25,669 nucleotides of DNA from an uncultured Alphaproteobacteria bacterium (GCA_902619055.1 CACNCW010000008.1:1-25669), one strand, 5' to 3'; positions 1 to 9,761 are shown, numbered from the stretch's first letter. Program-made: numbers and translations. Notes: generated by a model from the letters alone, not told the origin.

Positions 1-998
1 CTATAATAGCAATAGTCACAATGCAACTTGTAGAAAAAAAATTAATAAATTTAGATGATCCAATTGATAAATATTTAACTGAATTTCAAAATCTAAAAGT
101 TATGAAAAATAACAAAGAATCAATAAGTGATATTGAAGACTTAAAAATAAAACCAACAATAAAAAATCTTTTACAACATACTGCGGGCTTTAGTTACGGA
201 TTTCTTCCTGATGCGCTTGCTGCTGAGTATACGAAACAAAAATTATTTAATGAAAGATTATTATCTGATGAAATAAAATTATTATCTAAATTTCCTTTGT
301 ACAGTCAGCCTATGACAGAATGGCGATATTCTGTTTGTATAGATGTTTTAGCAAGAATATTAGAGGTGGTTCTCAATAAGAAACTTCAAAATATTCTTAA
401 AGATAATATTTTTGACCCTCTTGATATGCAAGATACTGGATTTTCTTTAGATGATAAAAAATCTCAGAGGTTGATGACATTGTATCAATATGATTCACAA
501 AGTAAAAAGTTAATTGAAGAAAAAAATCCGCAAGATTATCCTATTAATAGTACAACCTATGCGCGAGGAGGCCATGGTCTGTATTCTACAATGAAAGATT
601 ATAACAAATTTTGTAAGATGCTTTTAAACGGAAAATCAGATTCTGGAGTTCAAATAATTAGTGAAAAAACTTTAAATTTAATTATTAAAAATACTTTACC
701 AGAAAATCTTTTACCTATGAAAATAGAAGGGATAGATGGACTTTCAGAAGAAGGTGATAATGGTCTTGAGCCATATGGTTGGGGTTTAGGTTTTAGGACA
801 ATGTTATTTCCAGAAAAAAATAACAATATTGGAGAATTTGAAGAATTTGGATGGGCTGGAGCAGCTTCAACTTATTTTTTGGTAGATATAAAAAATAATT
901 TATTTGCTACATTAATGACTCACGTTTTAAATGGTGATAGAAAACTAAATGTGGATTTTTATGAATTTATTTACGGTACTTTTTTGAGCTCTAAGTAA
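1..998 (+). CDS. Beta-lactamase-family serine hydrolase, 5'-truncated by window edge
   Basis: This is the C-terminal part of a class C beta-lactamase/esterase (family VIII-like) serine hydrolase. The reading frame is open from base 3, so the ATG at 21 is internal: the residues from it (MQLVEKKLINLDDPIDKYL) match the helix that follows the SxxK nucleophile motif in this family, and SxxK itself must lie before base 1. Visible landmarks are LLQHTAGFSYGF, the second motif WRYSV (codons 321-335; Tyr kept, the Asn of the YxN of true beta-lactamases absent), the glycine-rich RGGHGL segment and a WAG near the end. The missing YxN Asn favours an esterase, peptidase or lactonase over antibiotic hydrolysis, as an inference. 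It resembles the complete paralogue at 14780-15937. It converges on the desaturase with a 13-nt gap. Substrate unknown. Confidence 0.85.
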   Translation, partial: IIAIVTMQLVEKKLINLDDPIDKYLTEFQNLKVMKNNKESISDIEDLKIKPTIKNLLQHTAGFSYGFLPDALAAEYTKQKLFNERLLSDEIKLLSKFPLYSQPMTEWRYSVCIDVLARILEVVLNKKLQNILKDNIFDPLDMQDTGFSLDDKKSQRLMTLYQYDSQSKKLIEEKNPQDYPINSTTYARGGHGLYSTMKDYNKFCKMLLNGKSDSGVQIISEKTLNLIIKNTLPENLLPMKIEGIDGLSEEGDNGLEPYGWGLGFRTMLFPEKNNNIGEFEEFGWAGAASTYFLVDIKNNLFATLMTHVLNGDRKLNVDFYEFIYGTFLSSK

Positions 999-1011
999 AT
1001 GAAATTAATAT

Positions 1012-2022
1012 CTAATTGTTAGGTAGCTGAACTGGTATAAAATAATCAGGGTTTTTAGATTTTTTTATTACTGCAGGTAAAATTTCTTTATAAGCTTGAT
1101 ATAGGGTTTGAGGTTCTGGCATTTGATCTTTTATTACTTCATATAATTTAGGAAGATTGTATGAAGGTATCATAGGAAACATATGGTGCTCAATATGGTA
1201 TTCCATCTTCCAATAGATAAAACTAAAAATCGGATTAAGTCTAACTGATCTTGTTGATAGTCGGTGATCCTTGGCGCTTTCTTTAAGACCCATATGTTGT
1301 GTTACACCCCAGATACCATTAATGCCAAAGAACTTTGGTATTAAAAATAAAAATATTGGCAAAAAGGTAGAAAAGTAAATTGAGACAGCTATTATTGTAA
1401 TCCATAGAAGAACAAAAATTCTAGAGCTATTTATACAATCAGTAATTTTATCTTCTGGAATGCAATCTTTCATCACATCAGTCCTAATGCCTAAAGCATG
1501 TTTAATAATTTCTACATAAAGTGATTTATGAATTGTAAAAAAACCAATTCCAGGAATAAAATTTAAAATAAAACTTAAAAATGTATGTTTAGCAAAAATA
1601 CTACCATCAACTTCGTAGTCATGAGGATCAACTGAAGCAGTATAGCTATGATGAAGAGAGTGACTCCACTTCCATCTAACAGGTTCAAAATTATTCATAA
1701 AACTAGCAATGTTATAGAAGAATTTATTTAATCTTCTATTTCTGAAAGCAGTTCCATGACCACACTCATGCCAAATAGCATCAGCTCCACCCCACATCGT
1801 AGAATAAGCAAGGTATATAGGTATAAACCACAAGCTATGCCATGTATATATCGATAATAAACCTAGAGCTCCTAATGATAGTGAATAAATAATAATATGT
1901 TTCCACCCCTCAAAATCTGATCTTTTGGAAAGTTTTTTTAGAGTTTTTCTATCTATATTAGCCCTAAACCATTCTTCTGATATATTGTTTATCCCTGTTT
2001 GAACTTTTTTAGTTTCTGACAT
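1012..2022 (-). CDS. Membrane fatty acid desaturase
   Basis: A 336-residue di-iron membrane desaturase. The three histidine boxes are all present: HECGH at residues 85-89, HSLHH at 121-125 and HIEHH at 276-280, a spacing typical of acyl-lipid or acyl-CoA desaturases. Hydrophobic segments lie at about 42-75 and 195-235. An additional TQHMG segment precedes the third box. The family inserts a double bond in a fatty acyl chain at the inner membrane, using O2 and an electron donor; regiospecificity cannot be read from the sequence. The related alkane/ring hydroxylases share the fold but differ around the boxes, so desaturase is preferred. It is transcribed divergently from ugd across 117 nt. The ATG at 2022 is used; no clear Shine-Dalgarno sequence precedes it. 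Confidence 0.9.
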   Translation of the reverse strand: MSETKKVQTGINNISEEWFRANIDRKTLKKLSKRSDFEGWKHIIIYSLSLGALGLLSIYTWHSLWFIPIYLAYSTMWGGADAIWHECGHGTAFRNRRLNKFFYNIASFMNNFEPVRWKWSHSLHHSYTASVDPHDYEVDGSIFAKHTFLSFILNFIPGIGFFTIHKSLYVEIIKHALGIRTDVMKDCIPEDKITDCINSSRIFVLLWITIIAVSIYFSTFLPIFLFLIPKFFGINGIWGVTQHMGLKESAKDHRLSTRSVRLNPIFSFIYWKMEYHIEHHMFPMIPSYNLPKLYEVIKDQMPEPQTLYQAYKEILPAVIKKSKNPDYFIPVQLPNN

Positions 2023-2113
2023 AATTACGATATAAATAATAAAAAATTACATTTTTTCCAGTAAAAATCTCGTATTTATTTTATAACAAATGATAAATAT
2101 TTAGTTTATTGAG

Positions 2114-2136
2114 ACAGAAATTTTAATAAATTCTGT
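2114..2136 (+). promoter_or_regulatory. Possible leader hairpin just upstream of ugd
   Basis: ACAGAA at 2114-2119 and TTCTGT at 2131-2136 are complementary. With A2120 bulged, TTT at 2121-2123 can also pair with AAA at 2128-2130, giving a 9-bp stem with a TAAT loop. The hairpin ends 3 nt before the ugd ATG at 2140 and covers where a ribosome binding site would lie; no Shine-Dalgarno sequence is otherwise visible. It is AT-rich and weak, so a role in translation is only a suggestion. Confidence 0.3.
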
Positions 2137-2139
2137 AAT

Positions 2140-3438
2140 ATGATGAATCTTACAATCGTTGGTACCGGTTACGTTGGTTTGGTAACCGGGGTTTGCTTTG
2201 CTGAATTTGGATATTCTGTAACATGTATCGATAAAGATACGGAGCGTCTTGAAAAACTCAAATCAGGTACGTGCCCATTTTTTGAACCTGGAATGGATAA
2301 GCTTTTAGATAAGCATATTAATAAAACAAAATTATTATCTTTTGCTTCAAGCATAAAAAATAATTCAGAAAATACAGATATTTTTTTTATAACTGTTGGA
2401 ACTCCTACAAGAAGGCTAGAAGATGAAGCTGATTTAAGTTTTGTATGGCAAGTTGCAGATGAAATTTCAGAAAGTATTAAAAAATATTGTTTAGTTGTAA
2501 CTAAATCCACCGTACCAGTTGGAACGACAAGCGAAGTAAAAAAAATTATATCAAATAAAGTTGATCAAAAACTTTTTGATGTAGTTTCTAATCCAGAATT
2601 TTTACGAGAAGGATCTGCTATTGATGATTTTATTAGACCAGATAGAGTTGTAATAGGAACAGATAATAAAAAATCTGAAAATATAATGAGAGAACTTTAT
2701 AGACCTTTATTTCTTAAAGAAACCCCAATTGTGGCTACATCAATAGAAACTTCAGAAATAATTAAATATGCATCCAATAGTTTTCTAGCAACTAAAATTG
2801 CATTTATTAACGAGGTTGCTGACTTATGTGAAGTAGTAGGAGCTGACGTTCAGCAAGTAGCACATGCAATGGGTATAGATAAACGTATTGGTTCTAAATT
2901 TTTAAATGCTGGACCTGGATTTGGAGGATCATGTTTTCCAAAAGATGTAAAAGCTTTCTATTCAACAGCTAAAAAGAAAAATATTGATTTATCAATAATT
3001 AATGCGGTGAATAAATCTAATCAAGATCGTATAATTAAAATTTCCAATAAAATTACTTCAAAAATAAAAAATAATTCTACAATTACTTTTCTTGGTTTAA
3101 GTTTTAAACCTAACACAGATGATGTGAGAGATTCCACATCAATGAAAATTGCATCAAATCTTTTTGATCAAGGATTTAAAGTACAGTGTTATGACCCTGA
3201 AGCAATGAATAATGCAAAAAGAGAAAATACTAATCTCATTTTTTTTAATTCTGCATACGAAGCCTGTGAAGGATCTTCTGCAATAATAATTGGAACAGAA
3301 TGGAATGAATTCAGAGCTTTAAATTTTAAAAAAATATCAAATTTGTTACAAGAAAAAATAATTTTTGATTTAAGAAATATTTATATTCCAGATGATTTAA
3401 AAAAAATGGGATTTGAATATTATGGAACAGGAAAATAA
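2140..3438 (+). CDS. ugd: UDP-glucose 6-dehydrogenase
   Basis: A 432-residue cytoplasmic enzyme that oxidises UDP-glucose twice with NAD+ to UDP-glucuronate, a precursor for exopolysaccharide, LPS or glycolipid sugars. The N-terminal Rossmann motif GTGYVGLVTG sits at residues 8-17. The catalytic motif GFGGSCFPKD holds the nucleophile at Cys265. The C-terminal UDP-binding domain has FLGLSFKPNTDDVRDS, characteristic of the UDP-glucose/GDP-mannose dehydrogenase family. Length is normal for the bacterial family, and KSTVPVGT and NPEFLREGSA favour UDP-glucose over GDP-mannose. Two ATGs lie side by side (2140 and 2143) with no evident Shine-Dalgarno sequence, so the start could be either. The 3' end overlaps the mutase gene by 17 nt, so the two are co-transcribed and probably coupled. 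Confidence 0.95.
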   Translation: MMNLTIVGTGYVGLVTGVCFAEFGYSVTCIDKDTERLEKLKSGTCPFFEPGMDKLLDKHINKTKLLSFASSIKNNSENTDIFFITVGTPTRRLEDEADLSFVWQVADEISESIKKYCLVVTKSTVPVGTTSEVKKIISNKVDQKLFDVVSNPEFLREGSAIDDFIRPDRVVIGTDNKKSENIMRELYRPLFLKETPIVATSIETSEIIKYASNSFLATKIAFINEVADLCEVVGADVQQVAHAMGIDKRIGSKFLNAGPGFGGSCFPKDVKAFYSTAKKKNIDLSIINAVNKSNQDRIIKISNKITSKIKNNSTITFLGLSFKPNTDDVRDSTSMKIASNLFDQGFKVQCYDPEAMNNAKRENTNLIFFNSAYEACEGSSAIIIGTEWNEFRALNFKKISNLLQEKIIFDLRNIYIPDDLKKMGFEYYGTGK

Positions 3439-4828
3439 ATTGAAAATTGAAAGTTTTGATCAAGAGGTTTTAAGAGAGTATGATATCCGAGGAGTGGTTG
3501 GTAACAATATCAATCAAAATACCGCCTATACTATTGGAAGAACATTTGCCTACACTGTTATCAATCGATTAAAATCTAATATAATTGCTACTGGTTTTGA
3601 TGGAAGATTAACATCACCAGATTTACACAAAGCACTTTGTGAAGGATTAAAAGACTCAGGTGCTAAAGTTATTAATATTGGTATGGGTCCTACGCCAATG
3701 ACTTACTTTGCCCATTTTCACCTTAAAGCAGACGCAGTTATAATGGTTACAGGCTCTCATAATCCTTCAGAATACAATGGCTTTAAAATGGTCTTAAATA
3801 AGCATTCTTTTTATTCTGAAGACATTCAAAGCCTTCAAAAATTAATTGATCAAAATAATTTAAAATTAACAGAAGGAGAGATCATAAATCAAGATATTAA
3901 AAAAGAATATATCAATAGATTATTACAAAATATTAATCTCAATAAAAAAATAAAAATTGCTTGGGATATTGGAAATGGTGCGATGGGAGCTGTCATTAAG
4001 GAAGTTACAAACAATTTAAATAATTCTGAAAATATATTAATTAATGAAGAAGTTGATGGAAATTTCCCTAATCATCACCCAGATCCAACTGTTCCAAAAA
4101 ATATGGAGCAATTAATGAAGTCAGTCAAAGATAACAAATGTGACATAGGTCTGGCTTTTGATGGAGATGGAGATCGTTTGGGTGTTGTAGACAACTTAGG
4201 GAATTTAGTTTGGGCTGATCAATACATGTTACTACTATGCACAGAAATTGCTAACTTATACGATAACCCAAAAATAATTATGGATGTTAAATGTAGTAAA
4301 GTTTTTTTTGATGAAGCAAAAAAACTTAATTGCGATCCTATCATGTCTAAAACTGGTCACTCTCCAATAAAAGAAAAAATGAAAGAATTAAAATCCCCTT
4401 TATCAGGAGAAATGAGTGGTCATGTATGTTATGCAGATGATTTTTATGGTTACGATGATGCAATGTATGTTGCGTTACGCTTATTACGAATATTATGTAA
4501 TCAAGAAAAATCCTTGAATGAACTAATTAATATATATCCAAAAACTTATTCAACCCCTGAAACAAGGTTTGATGTAGATGAAACAAAAAAATTTTTAATT
4601 ATTGAAGAAATAAAAGAAAGAATAAAAATTACAGAAGGTAAAATAATAGATATTGACGGTATAAGAGTTGAAAATGATGATGGGTGGTTTCTAATGAGAG
4701 CTAGTAATACCCAAAACCAACTAACTTGTAGAGCAGAGTCTACCTCTCAAGAAGGCCTTAAGTCTTTGATAGCAATTATCGAAAATCAGTTAAATCTTAG
4801 CGGTGTAAATTATAAGTTTACAGTCTAA
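3422..4828 (+). CDS. Phosphomannomutase/phosphoglucomutase (AlgC-type)
   Basis: A 468-residue alpha-D-phosphohexomutase, interconverting hexose-6-phosphate and hexose-1-phosphate. The phosphoserine loop TGSHNP is at residues 110-115 with Ser112 the phospho-acceptor. The Mg2+ loop DGDGDR is at 247-252, the sugar-binding loop GEMSGH follows, and the C-terminal phosphate-binding motif is RASNTQ with a downstream CRAES. Four domains of usual length for the bifunctional PMM/PGM group; the preference for mannose or glucose cannot be resolved. It would supply glucose-1-phosphate upstream of ugd or mannose-1-phosphate for GDP-mannose. The frame is open upstream to a TTG at 3413, but ATG 3422 matches the usual N terminus better. 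The 3' end overlaps the convergent carboxypeptidase gene by 11 nt. Confidence 0.92.
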   Translation: MEQENKLKIESFDQEVLREYDIRGVVGNNINQNTAYTIGRTFAYTVINRLKSNIIATGFDGRLTSPDLHKALCEGLKDSGAKVINIGMGPTPMTYFAHFHLKADAVIMVTGSHNPSEYNGFKMVLNKHSFYSEDIQSLQKLIDQNNLKLTEGEIINQDIKKEYINRLLQNINLNKKIKIAWDIGNGAMGAVIKEVTNNLNNSENILINEEVDGNFPNHHPDPTVPKNMEQLMKSVKDNKCDIGLAFDGDGDRLGVVDNLGNLVWADQYMLLLCTEIANLYDNPKIIMDVKCSKVFFDEAKKLNCDPIMSKTGHSPIKEKMKELKSPLSGEMSGHVCYADDFYGYDDAMYVALRLLRILCNQEKSLNELINIYPKTYSTPETRFDVDETKKFLIIEEIKERIKITEGKIIDIDGIRVENDDGWFLMRASNTQNQLTCRAESTSQEGLKSLIAIIENQLNLSGVNYKFTV

Positions 4829-5930
4829 CAAAACAATCACGATTATATTTTTTCAGTCTTTTACAGGCTGTATACGCTTCTTTTTTAGAAAAATTTTCAA
4901 ATCTAGATTCATAAAGTTGTTTACCGCTAACTTTTATCAGTACAACATTTGAAATTTTATCTTTAGTAGAAACTGGATATTTATTTTTAATTAATTTGAT
5001 TTGTTTTTCTGCATTATTTCTATACTTAAATGTTCCAACAACAATAGAGTAAGCATTTTTTTTCTTTTCAATTTTTTTCTTTGCAGTCTCTTCTTTTTTA
5101 ACTATTTTTTTATTACTACTTTTTGTCTTAATATTTAATTCAGCAAATTCTTTATCCATTATGATTTTCAAAGATTGATTGCGTTGACTTCCCGTATCAC
5201 CCCCAAAAATAATTCCTATTAATCTCTTATCATCTCTAACTGCTGAAAAGGCTAATTGAAAACCAGATGCTTTTATATATCCAGTTTTAATTCCATCAGC
5301 ACCATCATAACTTAACATTAATTTATTATGAGTTTTGTAAGTCTTACCCTTATAAGTAAATTTTGTTTTGCTAAACAATTTATACTCTTCTGGAAAATTT
5401 GAAATTAGTGCATGTGAAAGTTTTGCTATATCTCTTGCAGTTGTTAATTGCGCTCTATTGGGAAGACCTGATGCATTTTTAAATAATGTATTATTCATGC
5501 CTAAATTTTTTGCATAGCTTGTCATAAGTTTGGCAAATTCTTTTTCACTTCCTGAGATATTTTCTGCAACGACTGTTGCTACATCATTTGCTGATTTAAT
5601 AATAAGTGCATTTATTGCATCTCGAACTTTGATACTTGATCCTGCTTCTAAATAAAGTTTGCTTGGTGATCTTGAAGCAGCAATATTTGAGACACTTAAT
5701 TGACTATCATAACTAAGTTTTCCTTTTTTAATATAATCAAATACTATGTAAAGAGTCATTATTTTTGTTAAGGATGCTGGATAATTCCTCGTATCGGCGT
5801 TGACTTCGAATAGTACTTCTTCTGTATCAAAATCAATAACGATTGCTGCTTTTTTAGCAAAAAGATTTGATGAAAAACCTAATATTAAAAAGCTATTTAA
5901 AATTATGATTAATAATAAATTTTTTTTCAT
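4818..5930 (-). CDS. D-alanyl-D-alanine carboxypeptidase (DacF/PBP5-like) with SPOR domain
   Basis: A 370-residue penicillin-binding protein that trims the terminal D-Ala from peptidoglycan stem peptides in the periplasm. A signal peptide covers residues 1-25 (two Lys, a hydrophobic core, cut near LFA-KK). The three S11/S13 active-site motifs are present: SLTK 53-56, SAN 113-115 and KTG 215-217. Unlike PBP5 there is no C-terminal amphipathic membrane anchor. A lysine-rich linker (about 268-291) leads into a SPOR domain (about 292-370, beginning YSIVVGTFK), a fold that binds denuded septal glycan strands. The domain order implies targeting to the division site. It is divergent from clpS over 83 nt and preceded by a weak AAGAAAA ribosome site. 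Confidence 0.93.
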   Translation of the reverse strand: MKKNLLLIIILNSFLILGFSSNLFAKKAAIVIDFDTEEVLFEVNADTRNYPASLTKIMTLYIVFDYIKKGKLSYDSQLSVSNIAASRSPSKLYLEAGSSIKVRDAINALIIKSANDVATVVAENISGSEKEFAKLMTSYAKNLGMNNTLFKNASGLPNRAQLTTARDIAKLSHALISNFPEEYKLFSKTKFTYKGKTYKTHNKLMLSYDGADGIKTGYIKASGFQLAFSAVRDDKRLIGIIFGGDTGSQRNQSLKIIMDKEFAELNIKTKSSNKKIVKKEETAKKKIEKKKNAYSIVVGTFKYRNNAEKQIKLIKNKYPVSTKDKISNVVLIKVSGKQLYESRFENFSKKEAYTACKRLKKYNRDCFVRL

Positions 5931-6013
5931 TTTTTCTTGATTAACATAAGATTTTCGATGCTTTCAAACAGAAAAATACTTTAAAATATTCTAAAACATA
6001 TTATTTAAGAAAT

Positions 6014-6349
6014 ATGGTAAATGAAGATCAAAATAATAACAATAATAAGGACGATTTTCAAAGAGGCCTTTTATTAGATACAAAGCCTAAGACAAAAAAA
6101 CCATCCATGTATAATGTTCTACTTTTAAATGATGACTATACTCCTATGGAGTTTGTCGTTATGGTATTAGAAAAAATATTTAATAAAAAACAAGAGGAGG
6201 CTACACAAATCATGCTTCATGTTCACAAAAATGGTATTGGTGTTTGTGGAACATTTACTTATGAAGTGGCTGAGTCAAAATGTAAATCAGTAATGGATAT
6301 GGCAAAAAAAAATGAGCATCCTTTACAATGCACAATGGAAAAAAGTTAA
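6014..6349 (+). CDS. clpS: ATP-dependent Clp protease adaptor ClpS
   Basis: A 111-residue N-end-rule adaptor that hands proteins with bulky hydrophobic N termini to ClpA. After a polar, Asn-rich N-terminal extension (about residues 1-32) come the family hallmarks [15 protein letters not shown] and MLHVHKNG, which form the N-degron pocket and ClpA-binding face, followed by a typical C-terminal ETKV-like strand segment (TYEVAESK). Its length is normal for proteobacteria. The stop codon TAA at 6347-6349 shares its last base with the clpA ATG, so the pair is translationally coupled. No strong Shine-Dalgarno sequence precedes the start. Confidence 0.96.
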   Translation: MVNEDQNNNNNKDDFQRGLLLDTKPKTKKPSMYNVLLLNDDYTPMEFVVMVLEKIFNKKQEEATQIMLHVHKNGIGVCGTFTYEVAESKCKSVMDMAKKNEHPLQCTMEKS

Positions 6350-8622
6350 TGCTGTCACAAAATTTAGAAAAAACATTAAGAGAAGCATATCAACTAGCGA
6401 CTACTTATAAGCATGAGTATGTAACTCTAGAGCATTTATTATTTTCTCTTTTGGAAGACCAAGATGCAATTAGTGTTCTTAAAGCGTGCGCAGTAGATAT
6501 TTCAAATTTAAAAGAAAGTGTTGAGAAATTTATTATTAATGATTTAGAAAATCTTAAAGAGAACTTTACTGGAGAGCCAAAATTAACAAATGGTTTTCAA
6601 AGAGTTTTGCAAAGAGCTGCTATTCACGTGCAATCGAGTGGGAGAGAGAGTGTTACAGGAGCTAACATGATTGTAGCTTTATTTTCTGAGAAAGAAAGTC
6701 ATGCAGTATATTTTCTTCATCAACAAAATATGAGCAGATTAGATGCTGTGCAATATATTTCACACGGTATTTCAAAAAGTAATGAAAGTTTTGAAAATGA
6801 AGAATTTGTAGATAGTCAAACAAATGACAATAATGAACAACAAAAACCGAAAAGTGCTTTAGGTCAGTTTTGTATTAATTTAAATGAAAAATCAAAAGAT
6901 GGTAAAATTGATAAGCTAATCGGCAGAAGCAAAGAACTGGATAGAACAATTCAAATTTTATGCAGAAGACAAAAAAATAATCCTTTATTTGTTGGAGACC
7001 CTGGTGTGGGGAAAACAGCAATTGCTGAAGGATTGGCAAAAAGAATTACAGAAAAAAAAGTACCTAAAATTATGGAGGACGCAATTATATATTCACTGGA
7101 TATGGGCGCTCTACTTGCAGGTACAAGATACAGAGGTGATTTTGAAGAGAGATTGAAAGCCGTTCTTAAAGAGTTACAAAAAAAAGACAAAGCTGTTTTA
7201 TTTATAGATGAAATCCATACTGTTATTGGCGCAGGAGCTACCAGTGGAGGATCAATGGATGCTAGTAACTTATTAAAACCTTCTCTAGGCAACGGTACTC
7301 TTAAATGTATTGGGTCAACTACTTATAAGGAGTTTAAAAACTATTTTGAAAAAGATAGAGCTTTGGTCAGAAGATTCCAAAAAATTGACGTTAAAGAACC
7401 ATCAAAAGATGAGACAATCAAAATTCTTGAAGGTTTAAAAACTTACTATGAAGAACATCATAATATTAAATATTCACCTGAAGCAATTATTAGCGCTGTT
7501 GAATTATCAAATAAATATATAGGTGATAGGAAACTTCCTGATAAAGCCATTGATGTCATTGACGAAGCAGGTGCATCACAATATTTATTGCCTGAAGAGA
7601 AAAGAAAGAAAATTATTCTATCAAAAGATATAGAAGCAGTTGTTGCTTTAATGGCAAGAATTCCAACCAAATCTGTTAATCAAAGTGATAAGAATAGTCT
7701 AAAAAATTTAGAAAGAGATTTGAAAAATTTCGTCTTTGGTCAAGACAAAGCCATAGAAGAGCTTTCATCTTCGATAAAGTTAGCAAGAGCAGGACTTAGA
7801 GAAGATGGTAAACCAATAGGCTCGTACTTATTTTCTGGACCTACTGGAGTTGGAAAGACTGAGGTAGCTAAACAGCTAAGTAATACACTTGGTATTAAAC
7901 TTCTTAGATTTGATATGTCAGAATATATGGAGCGTCATACCGTTAGTAGACTTATTGGAGCTCCTCCAGGTTATGTTGGTTTCGATCAAGGGGGATTATT
8001 AACCGATGGTGTAGATCAAAATCCTCATTGTGTATTGTTATTGGATGAAATTGAAAAGGCCCACTATGATTTATTCAATATTCTTTTACAAGTTATGGAT
8101 TATGGAAAATTAACCGATCACAATGGTAAGTCGATAGATTTCAGAAACGTTATATTAATTATGACAACTAACGCTGGTGCAATAGATGTATCCAAAAACA
8201 AAATTGGATTTAATGCTAAAAGATCTAACGATGATAGTAGCGATGCAATAAATAGAATTTTTTCACCAGAATTCAGAAATCGTATCGACTCAATTATTCA
8301 TTTTAATCATTTATCTAAAAATATAGTACTTTCGATAGTAGATAAATTTATTATAGAAATTGAAGCACAACTTGAAGATAAAGGAGTTTCATTATCGATT
8401 AATAAAGAGGCAAAAGAGTTTTTAGCTGAAGAAGGTTATGATGAAGTTTATGGTGCTAGAGAATTAGGTAGGGTAATACAAGAAAAAGTTAAAAAACCGA
8501 TGGCTGAAGAACTTATCTTTGGTAAACTTGCAAAAGGTGGTCATGTTGAAATTACATGTAAAGATAAAAAAATTATTTTTGAATTTTCTAATAAACAAGA
8601 AGTAAAAAAAGAATTAGCCTAA
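6349..8622 (+). CDS. clpA: ATP-dependent Clp protease ATP-binding subunit ClpA
   Basis: A 757-residue double AAA+ unfoldase that feeds substrates to ClpP. The N domain (about 1-140) begins [14 protein letters not shown], matching the family N terminus, so the ATG at 6349 is chosen over an in-frame ATG at 6328 lying inside clpS. AAA module 1 has Walker A GDPGVGKTA near residue 216 and Walker B LFIDEIHT near 283. Module 2 has Walker A GPTGVGKTE near 497 and LLLDEIEKAH downstream. A KIGFN loop near residue 618 corresponds to the ClpP-docking IGF/IGL loop, so it should partner with ClpP. The long coiled-coil middle domain of ClpB is absent, excluding ClpB. It overlaps the convergent GNAT gene by 4 nt. 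Confidence 0.97.
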   Translation: MLSQNLEKTLREAYQLATTYKHEYVTLEHLLFSLLEDQDAISVLKACAVDISNLKESVEKFIINDLENLKENFTGEPKLTNGFQRVLQRAAIHVQSSGRESVTGANMIVALFSEKESHAVYFLHQQNMSRLDAVQYISHGISKSNESFENEEFVDSQTNDNNEQQKPKSALGQFCINLNEKSKDGKIDKLIGRSKELDRTIQILCRRQKNNPLFVGDPGVGKTAIAEGLAKRITEKKVPKIMEDAIIYSLDMGALLAGTRYRGDFEERLKAVLKELQKKDKAVLFIDEIHTVIGAGATSGGSMDASNLLKPSLGNGTLKCIGSTTYKEFKNYFEKDRALVRRFQKIDVKEPSKDETIKILEGLKTYYEEHHNIKYSPEAIISAVELSNKYIGDRKLPDKAIDVIDEAGASQYLLPEEKRKKIILSKDIEAVVALMARIPTKSVNQSDKNSLKNLERDLKNFVFGQDKAIEELSSSIKLARAGLREDGKPIGSYLFSGPTGVGKTEVAKQLSNTLGIKLLRFDMSEYMERHTVSRLIGAPPGYVGFDQGGLLTDGVDQNPHCVLLLDEIEKAHYDLFNILLQVMDYGKLTDHNGKSIDFRNVILIMTTNAGAIDVSKNKIGFNAKRSNDDSSDAINRIFSPEFRNRIDSIIHFNHLSKNIVLSIVDKFIIEIEAQLEDKGVSLSINKEAKEFLAEEGYDEVYGARELGRVIQEKVKKPMAEELIFGKLAKGGHVEITCKDKKIIFEFSNKQEVKKELA

Positions 8623-9752
8623 TTTTTGAAAGGAAGATAATCTTCTAATTTTTCTTTTTGATTATCAATAAGCTGACTTTCATTATCAAGAAAGTTTTGA
8701 ATAGCTTTGCTAAATTCTTGATCTTTTATCCAATGAGCACTCCATGTTTTTGTAGGCGCATAACCTCTTTGCAATTTATGTTCACCTTGAGCTCCTGCTT
8801 CCACAATTTGAATCTTATTTTGAATCGCATATTCAATTGCTTGATAATAACAAAGTTCAAAATGTAAAAATGGCACTTCATATTTTGATCCCCATAATCG
8901 TCCATACAAATGAGTTTTACTTATAAAATTGATTGCAGAGGCAACCATTTTATTTTCTTGATAAGCCATTATAAGTAATATTTTGTTTCTAAAATTATGT
9001 AATATTTCAAAGAAAAATTCTTTAGTTAAATAAGTAGAACCCCATTTTCTTCCTGTGGTATCTAAATAACAATCGTAAAAAAAATTTATGTGCTCTTCTT
9101 TAATATCATCTCCATTAAGTAATTTTACAGTTAAATTATTATTTTCAATACATTGTCTTTCTCGTCTAATAATTTTTCTTTTTCTTGAGGATAAGTCATT
9201 TAAGAATTCATTAAAATTTTTATATTCATTATTGTTCCAATGAAATTGTATTCCTGATCTAATCATAATATTATCAATTTCATTCCAATTTGATGCATCA
9301 TTGACAAAATTAAAATGAAGAGAAGAAACATTTATTTTTTTTGCCTCTTCTATCATATTATTAATTACTTGAACTTGCTTTGCCCTTTTATCTTTTACTG
9401 ATTTGTTTAAAACAATTCTATCACCAGTTACTGGTGTAAATGGTATTGCAGATTGAAGTTTTGGATAATAGTTTATTCCATATCGATGATAGGCATCAGC
9501 CCAAGAATGATCAAAAATATATTCTCCAAAAGAATGATTCTTTATGTAAAGTGGACATAATGAGATAATTTTATCATTTTCTTGTTCAATATAATGATAT
9601 GGCTGCCAACCTGTTTTGGTATTTGCACTATTACTTTTTTCTAAAGCATAAAGAAATTCATATTGTAAAAACGGATGATCATTACCAACACATTCGTTCC
9701 AATCAGAACTTTTGATTTTACTGAGCGAAGAGCAAAAAAAATGTTCACTCAT
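8619..9752 (-). CDS. COG3146/DUF482-type GNAT-fold protein
   Basis: A 377-residue protein of the family often labelled 'peptidogalycan biosynthesis/recognition' (COG3146, DUF482), which has a FemABX-like/GNAT acyltransferase fold. Supporting segments are PFLQYEFLYALE near residue 26, the conserved SSRKRKIIRRER stretch near 190, the RKWGSTYLT strand and LYGRLWGSKYEVPFLHFELCYYQ in the C-terminal half. The usual ending LQRGYAP follows EAGAQGEHK. Its biochemical role has not been established in this family, so no reaction is assigned; cytoplasmic location is expected, with no signal peptide. It lies 9 nt after ridA on the same strand and probably forms an operon with it. Its stop overlaps that of clpA by 4 nt. 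Confidence 0.85.
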   Translation of the reverse strand: MSEHFFCSSLSKIKSSDWNECVGNDHPFLQYEFLYALEKSNSANTKTGWQPYHYIEQENDKIISLCPLYIKNHSFGEYIFDHSWADAYHRYGINYYPKLQSAIPFTPVTGDRIVLNKSVKDKRAKQVQVINNMIEEAKKINVSSLHFNFVNDASNWNEIDNIMIRSGIQFHWNNNEYKNFNEFLNDLSSRKRKIIRRERQCIENNNLTVKLLNGDDIKEEHINFFYDCYLDTTGRKWGSTYLTKEFFFEILHNFRNKILLIMAYQENKMVASAINFISKTHLYGRLWGSKYEVPFLHFELCYYQAIEYAIQNKIQIVEAGAQGEHKLQRGYAPTKTWSAHWIKDQEFSKAIQNFLDNESQLIDNQKEKLEDYLPFKN

Positions 9753-9761
9753 TTGGAGTAT

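Noticed and set aside
2169..2510. 113-codon reading frame on the minus strand within ugd
   Set aside because: It lies wholly inside a well-supported dehydrogenase gene and its translation has no recognisable domain.
6328..6348. Earlier in-frame ATG for clpA at 6328
   Set aside because: It lies inside clpS and adds residues absent from ClpA proteins; ATG 6349 gives the canonical N terminus and a TAATG coupling.
6951..7292. 113-codon reading frame antisense to clpA
   Set aside because: Antisense shadow across the conserved Walker A region; no ribosome site or domain.
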